Shown in pieces: positions 1-9,260 of a stretch of DNA of 39,861 nucleotides. The notes below the pieces were generated by a model. That model saw only the letters and a program-made list of their open reading frames with translations, was not told the origin of the DNA and made no database searches. Within the stretch, counting starts at the first letter, position 1. Every line of letters starts with the position of its first letter. The position numbers were made by a program, and so were the translations under genes. The DNA comes from JAFGFY01 sp964520425 (lineage in GTDB: Bacteria > Desulfobacterota > DSM-4660 > Desulfatiglandales > HGW-15): contig CAZFMX010000023.1 of assembly GCA_964520425.1 (NCBI GenBank), positions 1 through 39,861 on the forward strand, in the 5' to 3' direction.

Positions 1-1
1 C

Positions 2-538
2 CTCAATGCCAAGGATCTTCTCAAGCTATGGGGTGAAGATCCGAGTGCCACAATTCCGCCCAAGATCTTAAGAAAGCCCTTTTTTGTACCAGAAAACCAA
101 ATGGTTAGTGAACTCTTAAAAAACCTGAGAGACAGTAAGACGCATCTCGCCATCGTGACTGATGAATATGGCGGCACTGCAGGCATCATTACCGTGGAAG
201 ACATCTTGGAAGAGATTGTGGGCGAAATCCTGGATGAACATGACGATGAACCCTCGCTACTCAATGTCCTCAATGACAATTCCGTTCTTGTGGATGCCCG
301 CTTGGAGATCGAAAAACTGGAAGAGCATTTTAGCATTAAGCTTCCTGAGGGAGGCTTTGAATCCGTGGGCGGGTTTATTATCCACCTTCTGGGTAGAATT
401 CCGGATGTGGGTGAGAAGATCATGTTTGAACATCTTGATATCACTGTAAAATCTGCTGATCAGAGAAGGATCCACAAACTCCTCATTGTCCCCCAAACCC
501 CTGTCACACATTTTGCTGAAGCAAGAGACTCACGCTGA
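2..538 (+). CDS. CorC/HlyC-type CBS domain protein, C-terminal part (5' end outside window)
   Basis: This is the C-terminal part of a CorC/HlyC-like protein; the frame is open from the window edge, so the start lies upstream. The visible part contains the end of a CBS pair, with the typical segment HLAIVTDEYGGTAGIITVED followed by LEEIVGEI. After it comes the CorC_HlyC (transporter-associated) domain, with the segment GGFIIHLLGRIPDVGE. Members of this family are linked to Mg/Co ion efflux or to membrane-anchored transport regulation. No membrane segment is visible in this fragment. The neighbour is lnt, 55 bases downstream on the same strand. A corC-lnt pair also occurs in enterobacteria (ybeX-lnt), where ybeX encodes CorC. 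The family call is secure; the transported ion cannot be told from sequence. Confidence 0.9.
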   Translation, partial: LNAKDLLKLWGEDPSATIPPKILRKPFFVPENQMVSELLKNLRDSKTHLAIVTDEYGGTAGIITVEDILEEIVGEILDEHDDEPSLLNVLNDNSVLVDARLEIEKLEEHFSIKLPEGGFESVGGFIIHLLGRIPDVGEKIMFEHLDITVKSADQRRIHKLLIVPQTPVTHFAEARDSR

Positions 539-593
539 CCCTTTTAACAACCTTTTGACGAATTCCCCTATAGGATCATCCGACATCAAAGAA

Positions 594-2132
594 ATGACCG
601 CCACAACCCCTCCAAAGAAGATACTTGCCATACTGTCAGGACTAGCCCTGACCGCTTCTTTTGCTCCTCTCCAGCTTGACTGGATGGCATGGTTTGCCTT
701 GGTTCCTTTGTTAAAGAGCATTGAAGATGAATCTTCCTCTCGTGTCTTTTTTTTAGGATTTATCTCCGGACTGACTCACTTCTTGACTCTCCTTTACTGG
801 ATCGTTCCTACCATCCATAACTACGGCTATCTTCACTTTTCAGTAAGCGTCAGTGTATTGATTCTATTCTGCCTCTATCTTTCTCTGTACCCGGCCCTGT
901 TTTCATACCTGATTCACCTTTTCAAAGACTCCCGTTTTCTGTTTCTTCTTATCCCGAGCCTGTGGATTTCATTAGAACTCATCAGAGGGACCGCCCTGAC
1001 CGGCTTTCCCTGGTGCTTAGTTGGACACACCCAGTTCAATCACCTCGGTCTAATTCAGATCGCCGACCTGCTGGGTGTATACGGAATATCCTTTCTGATC
1101 ATCCTTTCAAACGCCCTGATCTACCGTTTTTTTTCTTATAAAACTTCAGATGTCAAGAAGCGCCTGGGATGGGAAGTACTGGGGTTCACAGTCCTGTTAC
1201 TGTCCACCCTGATCTATGGACAATACCGTTTGGGAGAAGTCCCCGACACATCCACCGCAAAAAAGACCATCAAGGTGTCCGTCATACAGGGCAACATCGA
1301 CCAATCCTTGAAGTGGGAACCGACCTTTCAGGAAGAGACCATTCATACCTACCAGAGACTTACGCGTTCCACATCCGGTTTCAAACCCGACCTTACGGTC
1401 TGGCCGGAAACCGCTATGCCTTTTTTCTTTCAGGAAGGTCTGCCATTTTCCACCCAAGTCATTGAAATAGCGTCAGAAGCAGCCTCAACACTCATTTTCG
1501 GCTGTCCTGCCTATCGCAGAGGGCTGGATGGTACAAAATACTTCAATCGGGTCTACCTCCTCTCTGGCAGCGGTCAAATATCCGGATATTACGACAAACA
1601 CCACCTTGTCCCATTTGGGGAGTATGTACCTCTGAAGCGGTTTCTCCCCTTTATTCACCGCTTGGTCCAGGCTTCGGGGGATTTTACACCCGGAAGAGAG
1701 TTAAAACCCCTTGGGCCTTCCCATCTGTCTTCAGGGATCCTGATCTGTTATGAGGTCATATTTCCTAAACTGGCCCGCACTCAGACAAGAGAAGGGGCGG
1801 GAATCCTGGTTAATGTCACCAATGATGCCTGGTTCGGAAAAACTAGCGCACCCTATCAACACTTGAGTATGGCCGTATTCAGGGCCGTGGAAAACAGAAG
1901 ACCTTTGATAAGGGCGGCAAACACCGGTATTAGCGCGTTGATTAATACTAAGGGGAAGATTATCGAAAGGAGTGGACTATTCAAGGAACAGGTACTGTCA
2001 AAAGAGATCGAGCTCGCTTCGTCTTCTATGAGTTTTTATACCCGGTATGGTGACCTATTCCCGTTCGTCCTCTTGGCGATATGTTTGATTAAGCTTTTTC
2101 ACGTCTTATGGTATACTAATAGGAAGACATAG
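594..2132 (+). CDS. lnt: apolipoprotein N-acyltransferase
   Basis: Lnt transfers an acyl chain from phospholipid to the N-terminal Cys of apolipoproteins in the inner membrane, the last step of lipoprotein maturation. The N-terminal ~210 residues are a run of hydrophobic helices, followed by a periplasmic nitrilase-like (CN hydrolase) domain and a final membrane helix. The catalytic triad is visible: Glu272 in WPETAMPF, Lys335 in YDKHHLVPFGEY and Cys385 in LICYEVIFP. These match Glu267, Lys335 and Cys387 of the E. coli enzyme. The ATG at 594 is chosen because it gives 512 residues, the length of the E. coli protein. An in-frame start at 486 would overlap the upstream gene and add a non-hydrophobic extension. 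The gene is probably co-transcribed with corC and with prfB, 34 bases downstream. Confidence 0.95.
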   Translation: MTATTPPKKILAILSGLALTASFAPLQLDWMAWFALVPLLKSIEDESSSRVFFLGFISGLTHFLTLLYWIVPTIHNYGYLHFSVSVSVLILFCLYLSLYPALFSYLIHLFKDSRFLFLLIPSLWISLELIRGTALTGFPWCLVGHTQFNHLGLIQIADLLGVYGISFLIILSNALIYRFFSYKTSDVKKRLGWEVLGFTVLLLSTLIYGQYRLGEVPDTSTAKKTIKVSVIQGNIDQSLKWEPTFQEETIHTYQRLTRSTSGFKPDLTVWPETAMPFFFQEGLPFSTQVIEIASEAASTLIFGCPAYRRGLDGTKYFNRVYLLSGSGQISGYYDKHHLVPFGEYVPLKRFLPFIHRLVQASGDFTPGRELKPLGPSHLSSGILICYEVIFPKLARTQTREGAGILVNVTNDAWFGKTSAPYQHLSMAVFRAVENRRPLIRAANTGISALINTKGKIIERSGLFKEQVLSKEIELASSSMSFYTRYGDLFPFVLLAICLIKLFHVLWYTNRKT

Positions 2133-2166
2133 GAATGTCATCAAACGAAATGATAGGAGGTCAAAG

Positions 2167-3271
2167 ATGCACAACGAAGTGATTTCAAGGATTGAACATA
2201 TTCTGGCTGAGCTCCATGAGCTTCGAGGTCATCTTTGACTTAGATGAACAGGAAGAAGAGCTTAGGAAGCTCGAGCACATCATGTCAAAGGCCGATTTCT
2301 GGCAAAAAAACCAGGAAGAGGTTTCCAGGATAAACCAACAAAGCGCCTTCCTAAGAGACAAAATCGATCAGTGGAACACGCTTTCTCGCGAAATAGAGGA
2401 AGCCAAGATCCTCGCTGAAATGGCGATCGAAGAGGGGGACTCCCCCACCCTGGAAGAGGTGGAAAAGGATGTGTCCCGGATTGAAGAGAAATTTAGAAAC
2501 CTCGAACTCCAATCCTTTCTGGGTGACCCGGACGACAAGAGGAACGCGATTGTCTCCATCAATGCGGGCGCAGGTGGAACTGAGTCCCAGGACTGGGTGG
2601 AAATGCTTTTCAGGATGTACCTTCGCTGGAGCGAGTCAAGAGGTATGTCCACTGAAGTCATGGACTATCTTCCCGGAGATGAGGCAGGGGTTAAAAATGT
2701 GACTTTTATGGTGAGTGGGCCCTATGCTTACGGATACCTGAAATCAGAGCATGGCATTCATCGCATGGTTCGGATCTCACCCTTTGACGCGACAGGCAGG
2801 CGACATACCTCTTTCGCCTCAGTCTCGGTCATCCCTGAGATAGATACGGACATCCATATCGATGTGGATGAGAAAGACCTGCGTATTGACACCTACAGAG
2901 CCAGCGGACCCGGAGGACAGCATGTCAATAAGACCAGCTCCGCCGTAAGAATCACACACCTGCCAACGAATATCGTGGCTCAGTGCCAGAACGAAAAATC
3001 TCAGCACCGCAACAAAGAAATGGCCATGATGATCCTGAAAGCTCGGCTTTACGAACAGGAAAAAAAGAAGCGAGAAAAGAAAAAGCAGGAACTCCACCAG
3101 AACCAAAAAGATATCGCCTGGGGAAGCCAGATCAGATCCTATGTGTTCAACCCCTACAGGATGGTCAAAGACCACAGGACAAATCAAGAGGTAGGGGATT
3201 TAGACAGGGTAATGAATGGGGATGTCGATATGTTTATTGATGCATATCTAAGGCTGAAGACTGGAGGGTAA
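2167..3271 (+). CDS. prfB: peptide chain release factor 2, made by programmed +1 frameshift
   Basis: RF2 ends translation at UGA and UAA. Translation starts at the ATG at 2167, preceded by an excellent ribosome site (AGGAGG at 2156). It runs 23 codons to an in-frame TGA at 2236 and must shift +1 at CTT-TGA-C to enter the main frame at 2237. The full product is about 367 residues, against 365 in E. coli. The stop-recognition SPF motif is present (RISPFDATG), and the peptidyl-tRNA hydrolysis GGQ motif is at residues 249-251 in SGPGGQHVNKT. A simple gene caller would miss the first 23 codons and start late. The last codons (LRLKTGG) lie in a GAAGACTG-type repeat that forms a hairpin with the downstream sequence. 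Confidence 0.96.
2225..2239 (+). promoter_or_regulatory. RF2 autoregulatory +1 frameshift site
   Basis: The sequence reads GAGGT, then CAT, then CTT TGA C. It reproduces the known prfB recoding signal: a Shine-Dalgarno-like element three bases before the slippery CUU codon, then the UGA stop with a C in the poor-terminating +4 position. When RF2 is scarce the ribosome pauses at UGA and slips +1 into GAC. This gives negative feedback on RF2 synthesis. Confidence 0.95.
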
Positions 3272-3307
3272 ACAACAGATGTATGGTGATCTTCAACCTT
3301 CAGCCTT
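3250..3307. terminator. hairpin between convergent prfB and amidase genes
   Basis: AAGGCTGAAG at 3250-3259 is perfectly complementary to CTTCAGCCTT at 3298-3307, so the end of prfB and the spacer can form a stem. The bases beyond the right arm include CTTTTTACC, a weak T-run for the plus strand. It lies between two convergent genes and may serve as a weak bidirectional terminator. The arm sequence belongs to the GAAGACTGAAGG-type low-complexity repeat also seen at 10966-11034. Confidence 0.5.
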
Positions 3308-3315
3308 GAACCTTT

Positions 3316-5019
3316 TTACCCTCCTCCCCTGTAGACCTGCTCAAGGCCCTTCTTATATCCTTCTATACCTGCAACGATACCCTGGGCCAATTTTTCCTGG
3401 TATTCTTCGCTGAGCAGAAGCACTCTCTCCGATGGATTCGTAATAAAGCCCGTCTCCACCAGGATAGCCGGCATATCCGCGCCTATAAGCACATAGAAGG
3501 GGGCCCCCTTGACGCCCAGATCCCTTATTTCTTTGTGGACCTTTCCGGCCTCGACGATCATTCCTCCTTGGACTTCCGTAGCCAGCCTCTTTGACTCCAC
3601 GACCTTTGTGTTCAACAAGAGCCCACTGAGAGTTCTCTGCAAGTCACTGATGGTCTTCTCAGTAGTGGCATTCTCCGTCGCAGCCACGGTCCGGGCCCTT
3701 TCATCGTCGGCCGAACTCAGGATATAGGTCTCTACTCCGTGTATCCCTGGGGTCCTGTAAGCGTTGACATGAAGAGAAATAAAAAGGTCCGCCTTTTTTG
3801 CGACGGCAAAGGCGGTTCTTTTTTCCAGGGTCATGAAAACGTCTTTGTCCCTCGTGAGGAAGACATCACAGTCAAACTTCTCCTTGATCCTCTTCGCCAG
3901 TATCTTAGCAAGGCTTAAAACAATATCCTTTTCCTGAATTCTCCCGTTAATATACGTTCCCGGATCCTTACCGCCGTGGCCCGGATCAATGACGATCGTT
4001 TTCACACCAAGACCCAGTTGCTCCACAAGAGATATGGGATCTTCAGAGGTTTTTTCTTTCTCTTTTTCCGCTGGTCTCTCCTCATTCCGAGATATCCCTT
4101 TGTTTCTTCTCTGCTCCGCTTCAGCGCCTCGCACATCCACCACGATACGAAAAGGGTCGTGCAAAGCAAAGATGTGATGATTGTCGATACTGTTGACATC
4201 CAGTTCCACACGCACCTTGTCAGGAGTGAACTGATCGGCTCTGGCTTTCCGGAGTAAGCCATCCTCTATGGTCACGAAGTTTTCAATGTCTGAGTTGACC
4301 CTAGTCTTTTCCAGGTTTATGTAAAGCCGCCTCGTTTGTTGATCTTCCGGATTCCTTTCCAATAGGTCAGCACTGTACTCCACAGGGCCTTCGAGATCAA
4401 TGACCACACGGGCATAGGTAGGTGTAGACCAGTGACGGATGTCTTTCACGAAGGTCAAGCCCGAAGAAGAAGAAGGGTGTTTATTGAGAAGGGCGGATAC
4501 TTTTTCGAGCATGGCCTTCGCCTGAGGGCGCATGTCTCCTGAGGGATATCTGATATCCACTCTAAGAAATTCCACATAGGCCTGAGAATTATCTTTCAAA
4601 ATCTCGTAATAGATCTCTCCTATCCGATACTGGGCGTCATCAGCCAGACGATGACCTGGGTATTCCTCTGTCAACTTCCTGAAGTGCTCTATCCCTTGGT
4701 TTAAATCACTGTCCTGGCCTGAAAAGGCGAAAAGTTTGGTAAACATTCGGGCCTCTCGATACAAGGCCCAAGGTGCCTGTTCACTCTCAGAGTATTGGGA
4801 ATAGACTTTTTTGTAGATACTCATACACTTTTCCCAATGATGCCGGTACTTCATGTCCTTCTCTGATCGGTACAAAGCCTTCCGGCAAACGTCCCCCTGT
4901 TTAAGAAGGGTTTCCGGTTCGGAAGATGTTCCTCCCCACACTTCCATCCTCCCCGTCATGTACAAGGATAGAACCAGGAAGAGTGACAACCCAATCATAT
5001 GAGTTATTTTTATCTTCAT
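3316..5019 (-). CDS. amiC: N-acetylmuramoyl-L-alanine amidase (AmiC type) with TPR-like and AMIN domains
   Basis: This periplasmic zinc amidase cuts the bond between MurNAc and the stem peptide and so helps daughter-cell separation. Residues 1-30 form a signal peptide (charged MKIK start, then a hydrophobic stretch). Residues ~35-190 resemble a TPR/YbgF-like outer-membrane-associated region (YREARMF, AQYRIGEIYYE). Residues ~200-300 form an AMIN domain that targets the septum. Residues ~340-555 are the Amidase_3 domain. The zinc and catalytic motifs are visible: VIDPGHGGKDPG, the Glu in RIQEKD, SLHVNA and VETGFITNPSE. At 567 residues it is longer than E. coli AmiC (417) because of the added repeat region. 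It is convergent with prfB, and a MITE-like element separates it from mutS. The family call is firm; the paralogue name (AmiA, B or C) is less so. Confidence 0.92.
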   Translation of the reverse strand: MKIKITHMIGLSLFLVLSLYMTGRMEVWGGTSSEPETLLKQGDVCRKALYRSEKDMKYRHHWEKCMSIYKKVYSQYSESEQAPWALYREARMFTKLFAFSGQDSDLNQGIEHFRKLTEEYPGHRLADDAQYRIGEIYYEILKDNSQAYVEFLRVDIRYPSGDMRPQAKAMLEKVSALLNKHPSSSSGLTFVKDIRHWSTPTYARVVIDLEGPVEYSADLLERNPEDQQTRRLYINLEKTRVNSDIENFVTIEDGLLRKARADQFTPDKVRVELDVNSIDNHHIFALHDPFRIVVDVRGAEAEQRRNKGISRNEERPAEKEKEKTSEDPISLVEQLGLGVKTIVIDPGHGGKDPGTYINGRIQEKDIVLSLAKILAKRIKEKFDCDVFLTRDKDVFMTLEKRTAFAVAKKADLFISLHVNAYRTPGIHGVETYILSSADDERARTVAATENATTEKTISDLQRTLSGLLLNTKVVESKRLATEVQGGMIVEAGKVHKEIRDLGVKGAPFYVLIGADMPAILVETGFITNPSERVLLLSEEYQEKLAQGIVAGIEGYKKGLEQVYRGGG

Positions 5020-5065
5020 TTTCTATGTCGATGAAGCTGCACTTCAATAAATCGCATGGCGATTC

Positions 5066-5367
5066 TAGTGTCGTGTCTCAGAGTTAACTTATTTAATAAA
5101 TACCTGCTTCACAAATGCAAAGGGGGCATGGAAGACGCCCAAGCCTGTTACCGTCCCCAAAGAGAACAGCGTTCGATAGACAGGCACAAGGAATGCCTAT
5201 CGCTGTCGGTACATTGTTCGTGGGGTTGCTTCATAATATGCAAAAATATGGTGCCGTTCCACGACCTCTGGATAGATGGTGATGAAACTGAAAAGAGACC
5301 CCCATACTCCCAACGTGTCATAGAACCGGTAAAAAAATATAGAAGGTATTTCTGGGACACGACACTA
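5066..5367. repeat. MITE-like element with 12-bp perfect terminal inverted repeats
   Basis: TAGTGTCGTGTC at 5066-5077 is the exact reverse complement of GACACGACACTA at 5356-5367. The roughly 300 bases between hold no convincing gene, but do contain an internal stem (GATAGACAGGCA opposite TGCCTATC around 5175-5200). The ends start and finish with TA, which suggests TA target-site use as in IS630/mariner-like elements; that is an inference. The right end provides the stop codon of mutS. Its terminal TAGTGTCG is shared with the larger element at 19154. No transposase is present, so any movement would need one supplied elsewhere. Confidence 0.8.
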
Positions 5368-7971
5368 GGATTCATCCAAATATTCCTTCATTTTATTCAG
5401 TTCAATGAGGGCTTCCAGGGGAGTCAATAAGGAAATATCCAATTCTTGAATCCGTTTGATCAGTCTCTGATTCTGCGACCCGAAGAGGTTGAGCTGAAGG
5501 GAATCCTCCAAGTCCTTCTTTCCCGAAGATCGTGCCAAACGAGGTCTGCCCACCTCATCCAATTCCTCCCCTTCAAGATTTGCTAAAATCTCTTTTGCCC
5601 TCTCAATGACTTGCTCCGGAATGCCGGCGATTCTGGCCACCTGTATTCCGTAACTCCGGCTCGTTCCTCCAGGCATCAGCTTTCTCAAAAAGATGATCTG
5701 ATCATTCCATTCCTTGACCGCGATATTTTGATTCTTGACCTTCTTCTTGGTCGCTATTAGTTCCGTCAGTTCGTGATAGTGGGTCGCAAACAGGGTCCTG
5801 ACCCCCTTGCCTCCTCGATCATGCAGGGCCTCAGATACGGCCCAAGCAATACTCAAACCGTCATATGTGCTGGTGCCGCGGCCGATTTCATCCAGGATGA
5901 CCAGGCTCTTGCTCGTAGCATGTCTCAAGATATTAGCTGTCTCATTCATCTCTACCATAAACGTGCTCTGTCCCCTTGTCAGATCATCGGCAGCACCCAC
6001 TCGAGTAAAGACGCGATCAACCAAACCGATTCGAGCCTTCGAGGCAGGAACGAAGCTTCCCATCTGAGCCATTAAAACGATCAGGGCCGTCTGTCTGAGG
6101 ATGGTCGATTTCCCGGCCATATTCGGCCCCGTAATAATGAGAAACTGTTGTTCCTTGTCATCCAGACGAATGTCATTGCCTACAAAGTCCTCGTCCTTGA
6201 CAGTCTGCTCAATAACCGGATGCCTTCCATCAACAATGTCGATGGTCTGAGTATCATCAATCTCAGGAGAGGTGTAATTGTTCAGTTGAGCGGTCTCGGC
6301 CAATCCCGCGAGGGCGTCAACCTCCCCTATGAGGCCTGCGGTTTCTTTGATCCGCTGATTTTCCCGGGCCACCTGTCTCTGAATCTCTTCGAATATCTGA
6401 TATTCCAGATCTGCCCTCTTCTCCTCCGCGCCTAGTACCTTTTCCTCGTATTCTTTCAATCCCTCAGTAATATATCGCTCGCCATTAACCAGGGTTTGTT
6501 TTCTGATATAATCGGCCGGGACGAGATGGATATTGGCCTTCGAAACCTCGATATAGTACCCAAACACCTTATTGAACCCCACTTTAAGACTGGATATACC
6601 GGTCCTTTTCTGTTCTGTGGCAGCTAGGTCGGCGATCCAGGCCTTTCCGTCACGGGTTGCCGAAATCAACTCATCCAGTTCTTTGTCATAACCCTCCTTG
6701 ATCAAACCACCTTCTCTTATTGAGACCGGGGGTTCTTCACAAATGGCCTGGTCAATAACGTGTGCCACATCCTTTAATGTATCCAGTCTCGTGGAAATAT
6801 CTGCCAAGAGTTCACTCGTGGAGTTCGATAACCTGTTCTTGACCTCCGGCAATCGATGGAGCGATGACTTGAGTGCGACAAGGTCTCTGGCATTGGCACG
6901 GCCCAGGGATATTCGGCCATTTAGTCTCTCCAGATCATCGATCCCTTCCAGCAGGTCTCTGACCTCCTCCCTGAAGATCTGGTCACCGCGGTAATTCCTG
7001 ACAGCGGCCAGCCGCTTTCGAATGGGGTCGAGCGCTACCAGGGGATATCCAATCCATCGTTTCAGAAGACGGCTCCCCATGGAGGTTACGGTCCGATCCA
7101 GGATCTGAAAGAGGGAACCTTTTACGGATTGGCGCCTCATCGTCTTAAACAGCTCCAGATTCCTGATGGTGGCCTCATCGAGAAACATAAAATCACCCAG
7201 ACGATAGGCCACGATCTCCTTGATATGCTCCGGATTCCCCTTCTGAGTCTCTTTGATGTAATGGATAATGGCCCCGGCAGCGATGATCCCCTGATCCAGG
7301 CCGTCACATCCAAAACCGGTGAGGGACCTGACACCGAGCTGCTCCTTGAGGAGATATTCCGCTCTTTTTACATCAAACTCCTCTTGGGTCAGAACTTCCA
7401 TTCGACGGGAAAACAAGTCCTTGCGTTTGGCCAGATCATCTCTTTCAAGGATCAATAACTCAGCCGGCGCGATTCTTCCCAACTCATCAAGGAGTTCCTC
7501 CCACTGATCGATCTCCGTGACGCGGAACTCTCCTGTGGACAGATCCAGGTGGGCGAGCCCATATCGGTCCCCGCCCGCGGACACGGCTGCGATGTAGAGG
7601 TTGCTCTTGCTGTCCACGTCTCCATCTTCCATTACAGACCCCGGCGTCACTACCCTGACCACTTCTCTCTTGACAATACCCTTGCTAGCCTTCGGATCTT
7701 CGGTCTGGTCGCAGATGGCAACCTTGCAGTCGTTCTCAATCAGCCGCGCGATATAGGATTTAGATGAATGGTGAGGAACACCGCACATAGGGATTTTTTG
7801 ACCATTATGGGTCCCGCGTGATGTCAGTGTGATACCGAGGAGCTTGGAGGCGATCTTGGCGTCATCAAAGAACATCTCATAGAAATCACCCATGCGAAAA
7901 AAGAGGATGGCATCTGGATATTCACCTTTAATACTCAGATACTGTCTGAGCATCGGCGTCATCTTGCTCAT
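5365..7971 (-). CDS. mutS: DNA mismatch repair protein MutS
   Basis: MutS binds mismatches and starts repair with MutL. The N-terminal domain carries the mismatch-reading Phe-X-Glu motif in FRMGDFYEMF. Connector, core/lever and clamp domains follow. The C-terminal ATPase has the Walker A motif GPNMAGKST near residue 620, the STFMVEM segment, Walker B (LVILDEIGRGTSTYDG) and the FATHYHEL switch. At 868 residues the length is normal for MutS1. The ATG overlaps the stop of the upstream lapB-like gene (ATGA at 7968-7971), which indicates translational coupling. The final codons and the TAG stop run into the terminal inverted repeat of the element at 5066-5367, so the last residues may have been altered by its insertion. 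The usual C-terminal MutS extension is short here. Confidence 0.97.
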   Translation of the reverse strand: MSKMTPMLRQYLSIKGEYPDAILFFRMGDFYEMFFDDAKIASKLLGITLTSRGTHNGQKIPMCGVPHHSSKSYIARLIENDCKVAICDQTEDPKASKGIVKREVVRVVTPGSVMEDGDVDSKSNLYIAAVSAGGDRYGLAHLDLSTGEFRVTEIDQWEELLDELGRIAPAELLILERDDLAKRKDLFSRRMEVLTQEEFDVKRAEYLLKEQLGVRSLTGFGCDGLDQGIIAAGAIIHYIKETQKGNPEHIKEIVAYRLGDFMFLDEATIRNLELFKTMRRQSVKGSLFQILDRTVTSMGSRLLKRWIGYPLVALDPIRKRLAAVRNYRGDQIFREEVRDLLEGIDDLERLNGRISLGRANARDLVALKSSLHRLPEVKNRLSNSTSELLADISTRLDTLKDVAHVIDQAICEEPPVSIREGGLIKEGYDKELDELISATRDGKAWIADLAATEQKRTGISSLKVGFNKVFGYYIEVSKANIHLVPADYIRKQTLVNGERYITEGLKEYEEKVLGAEEKRADLEYQIFEEIQRQVARENQRIKETAGLIGEVDALAGLAETAQLNNYTSPEIDDTQTIDIVDGRHPVIEQTVKDEDFVGNDIRLDDKEQQFLIITGPNMAGKSTILRQTALIVLMAQMGSFVPASKARIGLVDRVFTRVGAADDLTRGQSTFMVEMNETANILRHATSKSLVILDEIGRGTSTYDGLSIAWAVSEALHDRGGKGVRTLFATHYHELTELIATKKKVKNQNIAVKEWNDQIIFLRKLMPGGTSRSYGIQVARIAGIPEQVIERAKEILANLEGEELDEVGRPRLARSSGKKDLEDSLQLNLFGSQNQRLIKRIQELDISLLTPLEALIELNKMKEYLDES

Positions 7972-9245
7972 TCCTTTTCCTCAACTTCTTCTTTGGATCT
8001 CTCAAAGAATGGGTTCGGAAGGTGATGGGGTGAGGTGGAATGACCCATTTCGAAACTCGCAAAGTCCATGGTGTCCCATTTTTTGCACTGCAGACATTGC
8101 CATTGAAGACCGTCCGGTTCATAACCGCAGTTGGCACACTGAAATTTAAGGTACGCCACGTTCAGGTGGGAAATAAGGTCCTGATAGGCGGTTCGAACAT
8201 CGACTTTTCTGTCTTTGGCAAGGAGTATTTCCCCGACGAGTTTTCTGGCCTCCCAGAAAAACGGATCCAGTGCCAGAGCGCCTTCGAGTTCCTTTAAGGC
8301 ATCCTCATCTTCCTGTTTGTTGTGCAGGTGGCGGGCCAGCGCCAAACGTGTGAAGGCATCTGAGTTGAGTTCCGCGCACTCCTTTAAAAAATCCTCCACA
8401 GGTTGAAGGTTTTCCATTTTCGAATAAGCGCCCTCAAGACGACGATAGGCGAGAAAAGTGAAGCTGGGTTTCACCAGGACCACTTTTTTCCACGCTGCGA
8501 TCGCCTTTTTGTAATCCTGATTATTGAAGTGGAGGTCTCCCAGATGGAGGTAGGCATCCACACACTTCTTGTCTATGGATATGGCCTTTTCATAGCAGGA
8601 TTTCGCCTTACCCAACTCCCCTTTGTCATAATAGGCCTTGCCCAACTCTGTCTGATGATGCGCGAGAATATGCCTATGGTCACCCTTTATCAGTCTGGAG
8701 AGTCTCTGACGAATGTCAAAAGCGTTTTCCCAGTCTTTCATCTCTTCATAGATCTTCTCGACTTCTTCAAGGGTCTGCACATTTGTTGGCTGTTTCGTGA
8801 GTACATCGAGGAACACCTTGAGTGCCCGATTCAGGAATCCTCCTTTTCGGTAATCCAAACCCAGGTCTACAAGGGCTCGAATCTTAATCTCTTTACTGAT
8901 ATTTGGTCTGAGAATGATGCTCTGACGGATTCTTATCGCCCTGTCAATCTCGCCTTTGGATCGGTAGAGATTTCCGAGGGCCACGTAGGTTTCTATGGTT
9001 TCGGAGTTGAGCTGAACAGATTTGGTGAACTCTTCAATGGCCTGATCATGATCATTGGAAAGGATATACTGAATCCCTTTGAAGAACGCCTCATCACTTC
9101 TCTCAGCGGCCGCCCTGACCTTCTTCTCCGTCCTGTGGCGGGCCAGACGACCGACTATCAAGCCCACGATAAAGGCAATGATAATCCCCAAACAAGCTAT
9201 TTGGTGATCAGGTACAGTCAACCATTCCCAGAGTTCGTTCCACAT
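7968..9245 (-). CDS. lapB: LapB/YciM-like TPR protein with rubredoxin-type zinc ribbon
   Basis: In enterobacteria LapB is an inner-membrane TPR protein that links LpxC proteolysis by FtsH to LPS level. This 425-residue protein has the same plan. There is one N-terminal membrane helix (about residues 17-35, IIIAFIVGLIVGRLARHR), then repeated TPR units (such as AYYDKGELGKAKSCYEKAIS and AYLHLGDLHFNNQDYKKAI). Near the C-terminus is a metal ribbon with CANCGY and CLQCKKW. E. coli LapB is 389 residues; the extra length is mostly an acidic tail. It follows lapA by 15 bases and overlaps mutS by four, so HIT-lapA-lapB-mutS probably form one transcript. The role in LPS control is inferred from family and from pairing with lapA. 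Confidence 0.88.
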   Translation of the reverse strand: MWNELWEWLTVPDHQIACLGIIIAFIVGLIVGRLARHRTEKKVRAAAERSDEAFFKGIQYILSNDHDQAIEEFTKSVQLNSETIETYVALGNLYRSKGEIDRAIRIRQSIILRPNISKEIKIRALVDLGLDYRKGGFLNRALKVFLDVLTKQPTNVQTLEEVEKIYEEMKDWENAFDIRQRLSRLIKGDHRHILAHHQTELGKAYYDKGELGKAKSCYEKAISIDKKCVDAYLHLGDLHFNNQDYKKAIAAWKKVVLVKPSFTFLAYRRLEGAYSKMENLQPVEDFLKECAELNSDAFTRLALARHLHNKQEDEDALKELEGALALDPFFWEARKLVGEILLAKDRKVDVRTAYQDLISHLNVAYLKFQCANCGYEPDGLQWQCLQCKKWDTMDFASFEMGHSTSPHHLPNPFFERSKEEVEEKE

Positions 9246-9260
9246 TACACATCACCCTCA

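Noticed and set aside
5056..5430. 124-codon plus-strand frame across the MITE-like element
   Set aside because: It spans the whole element including both terminal repeats and runs into the antisense of mutS; no protein features.
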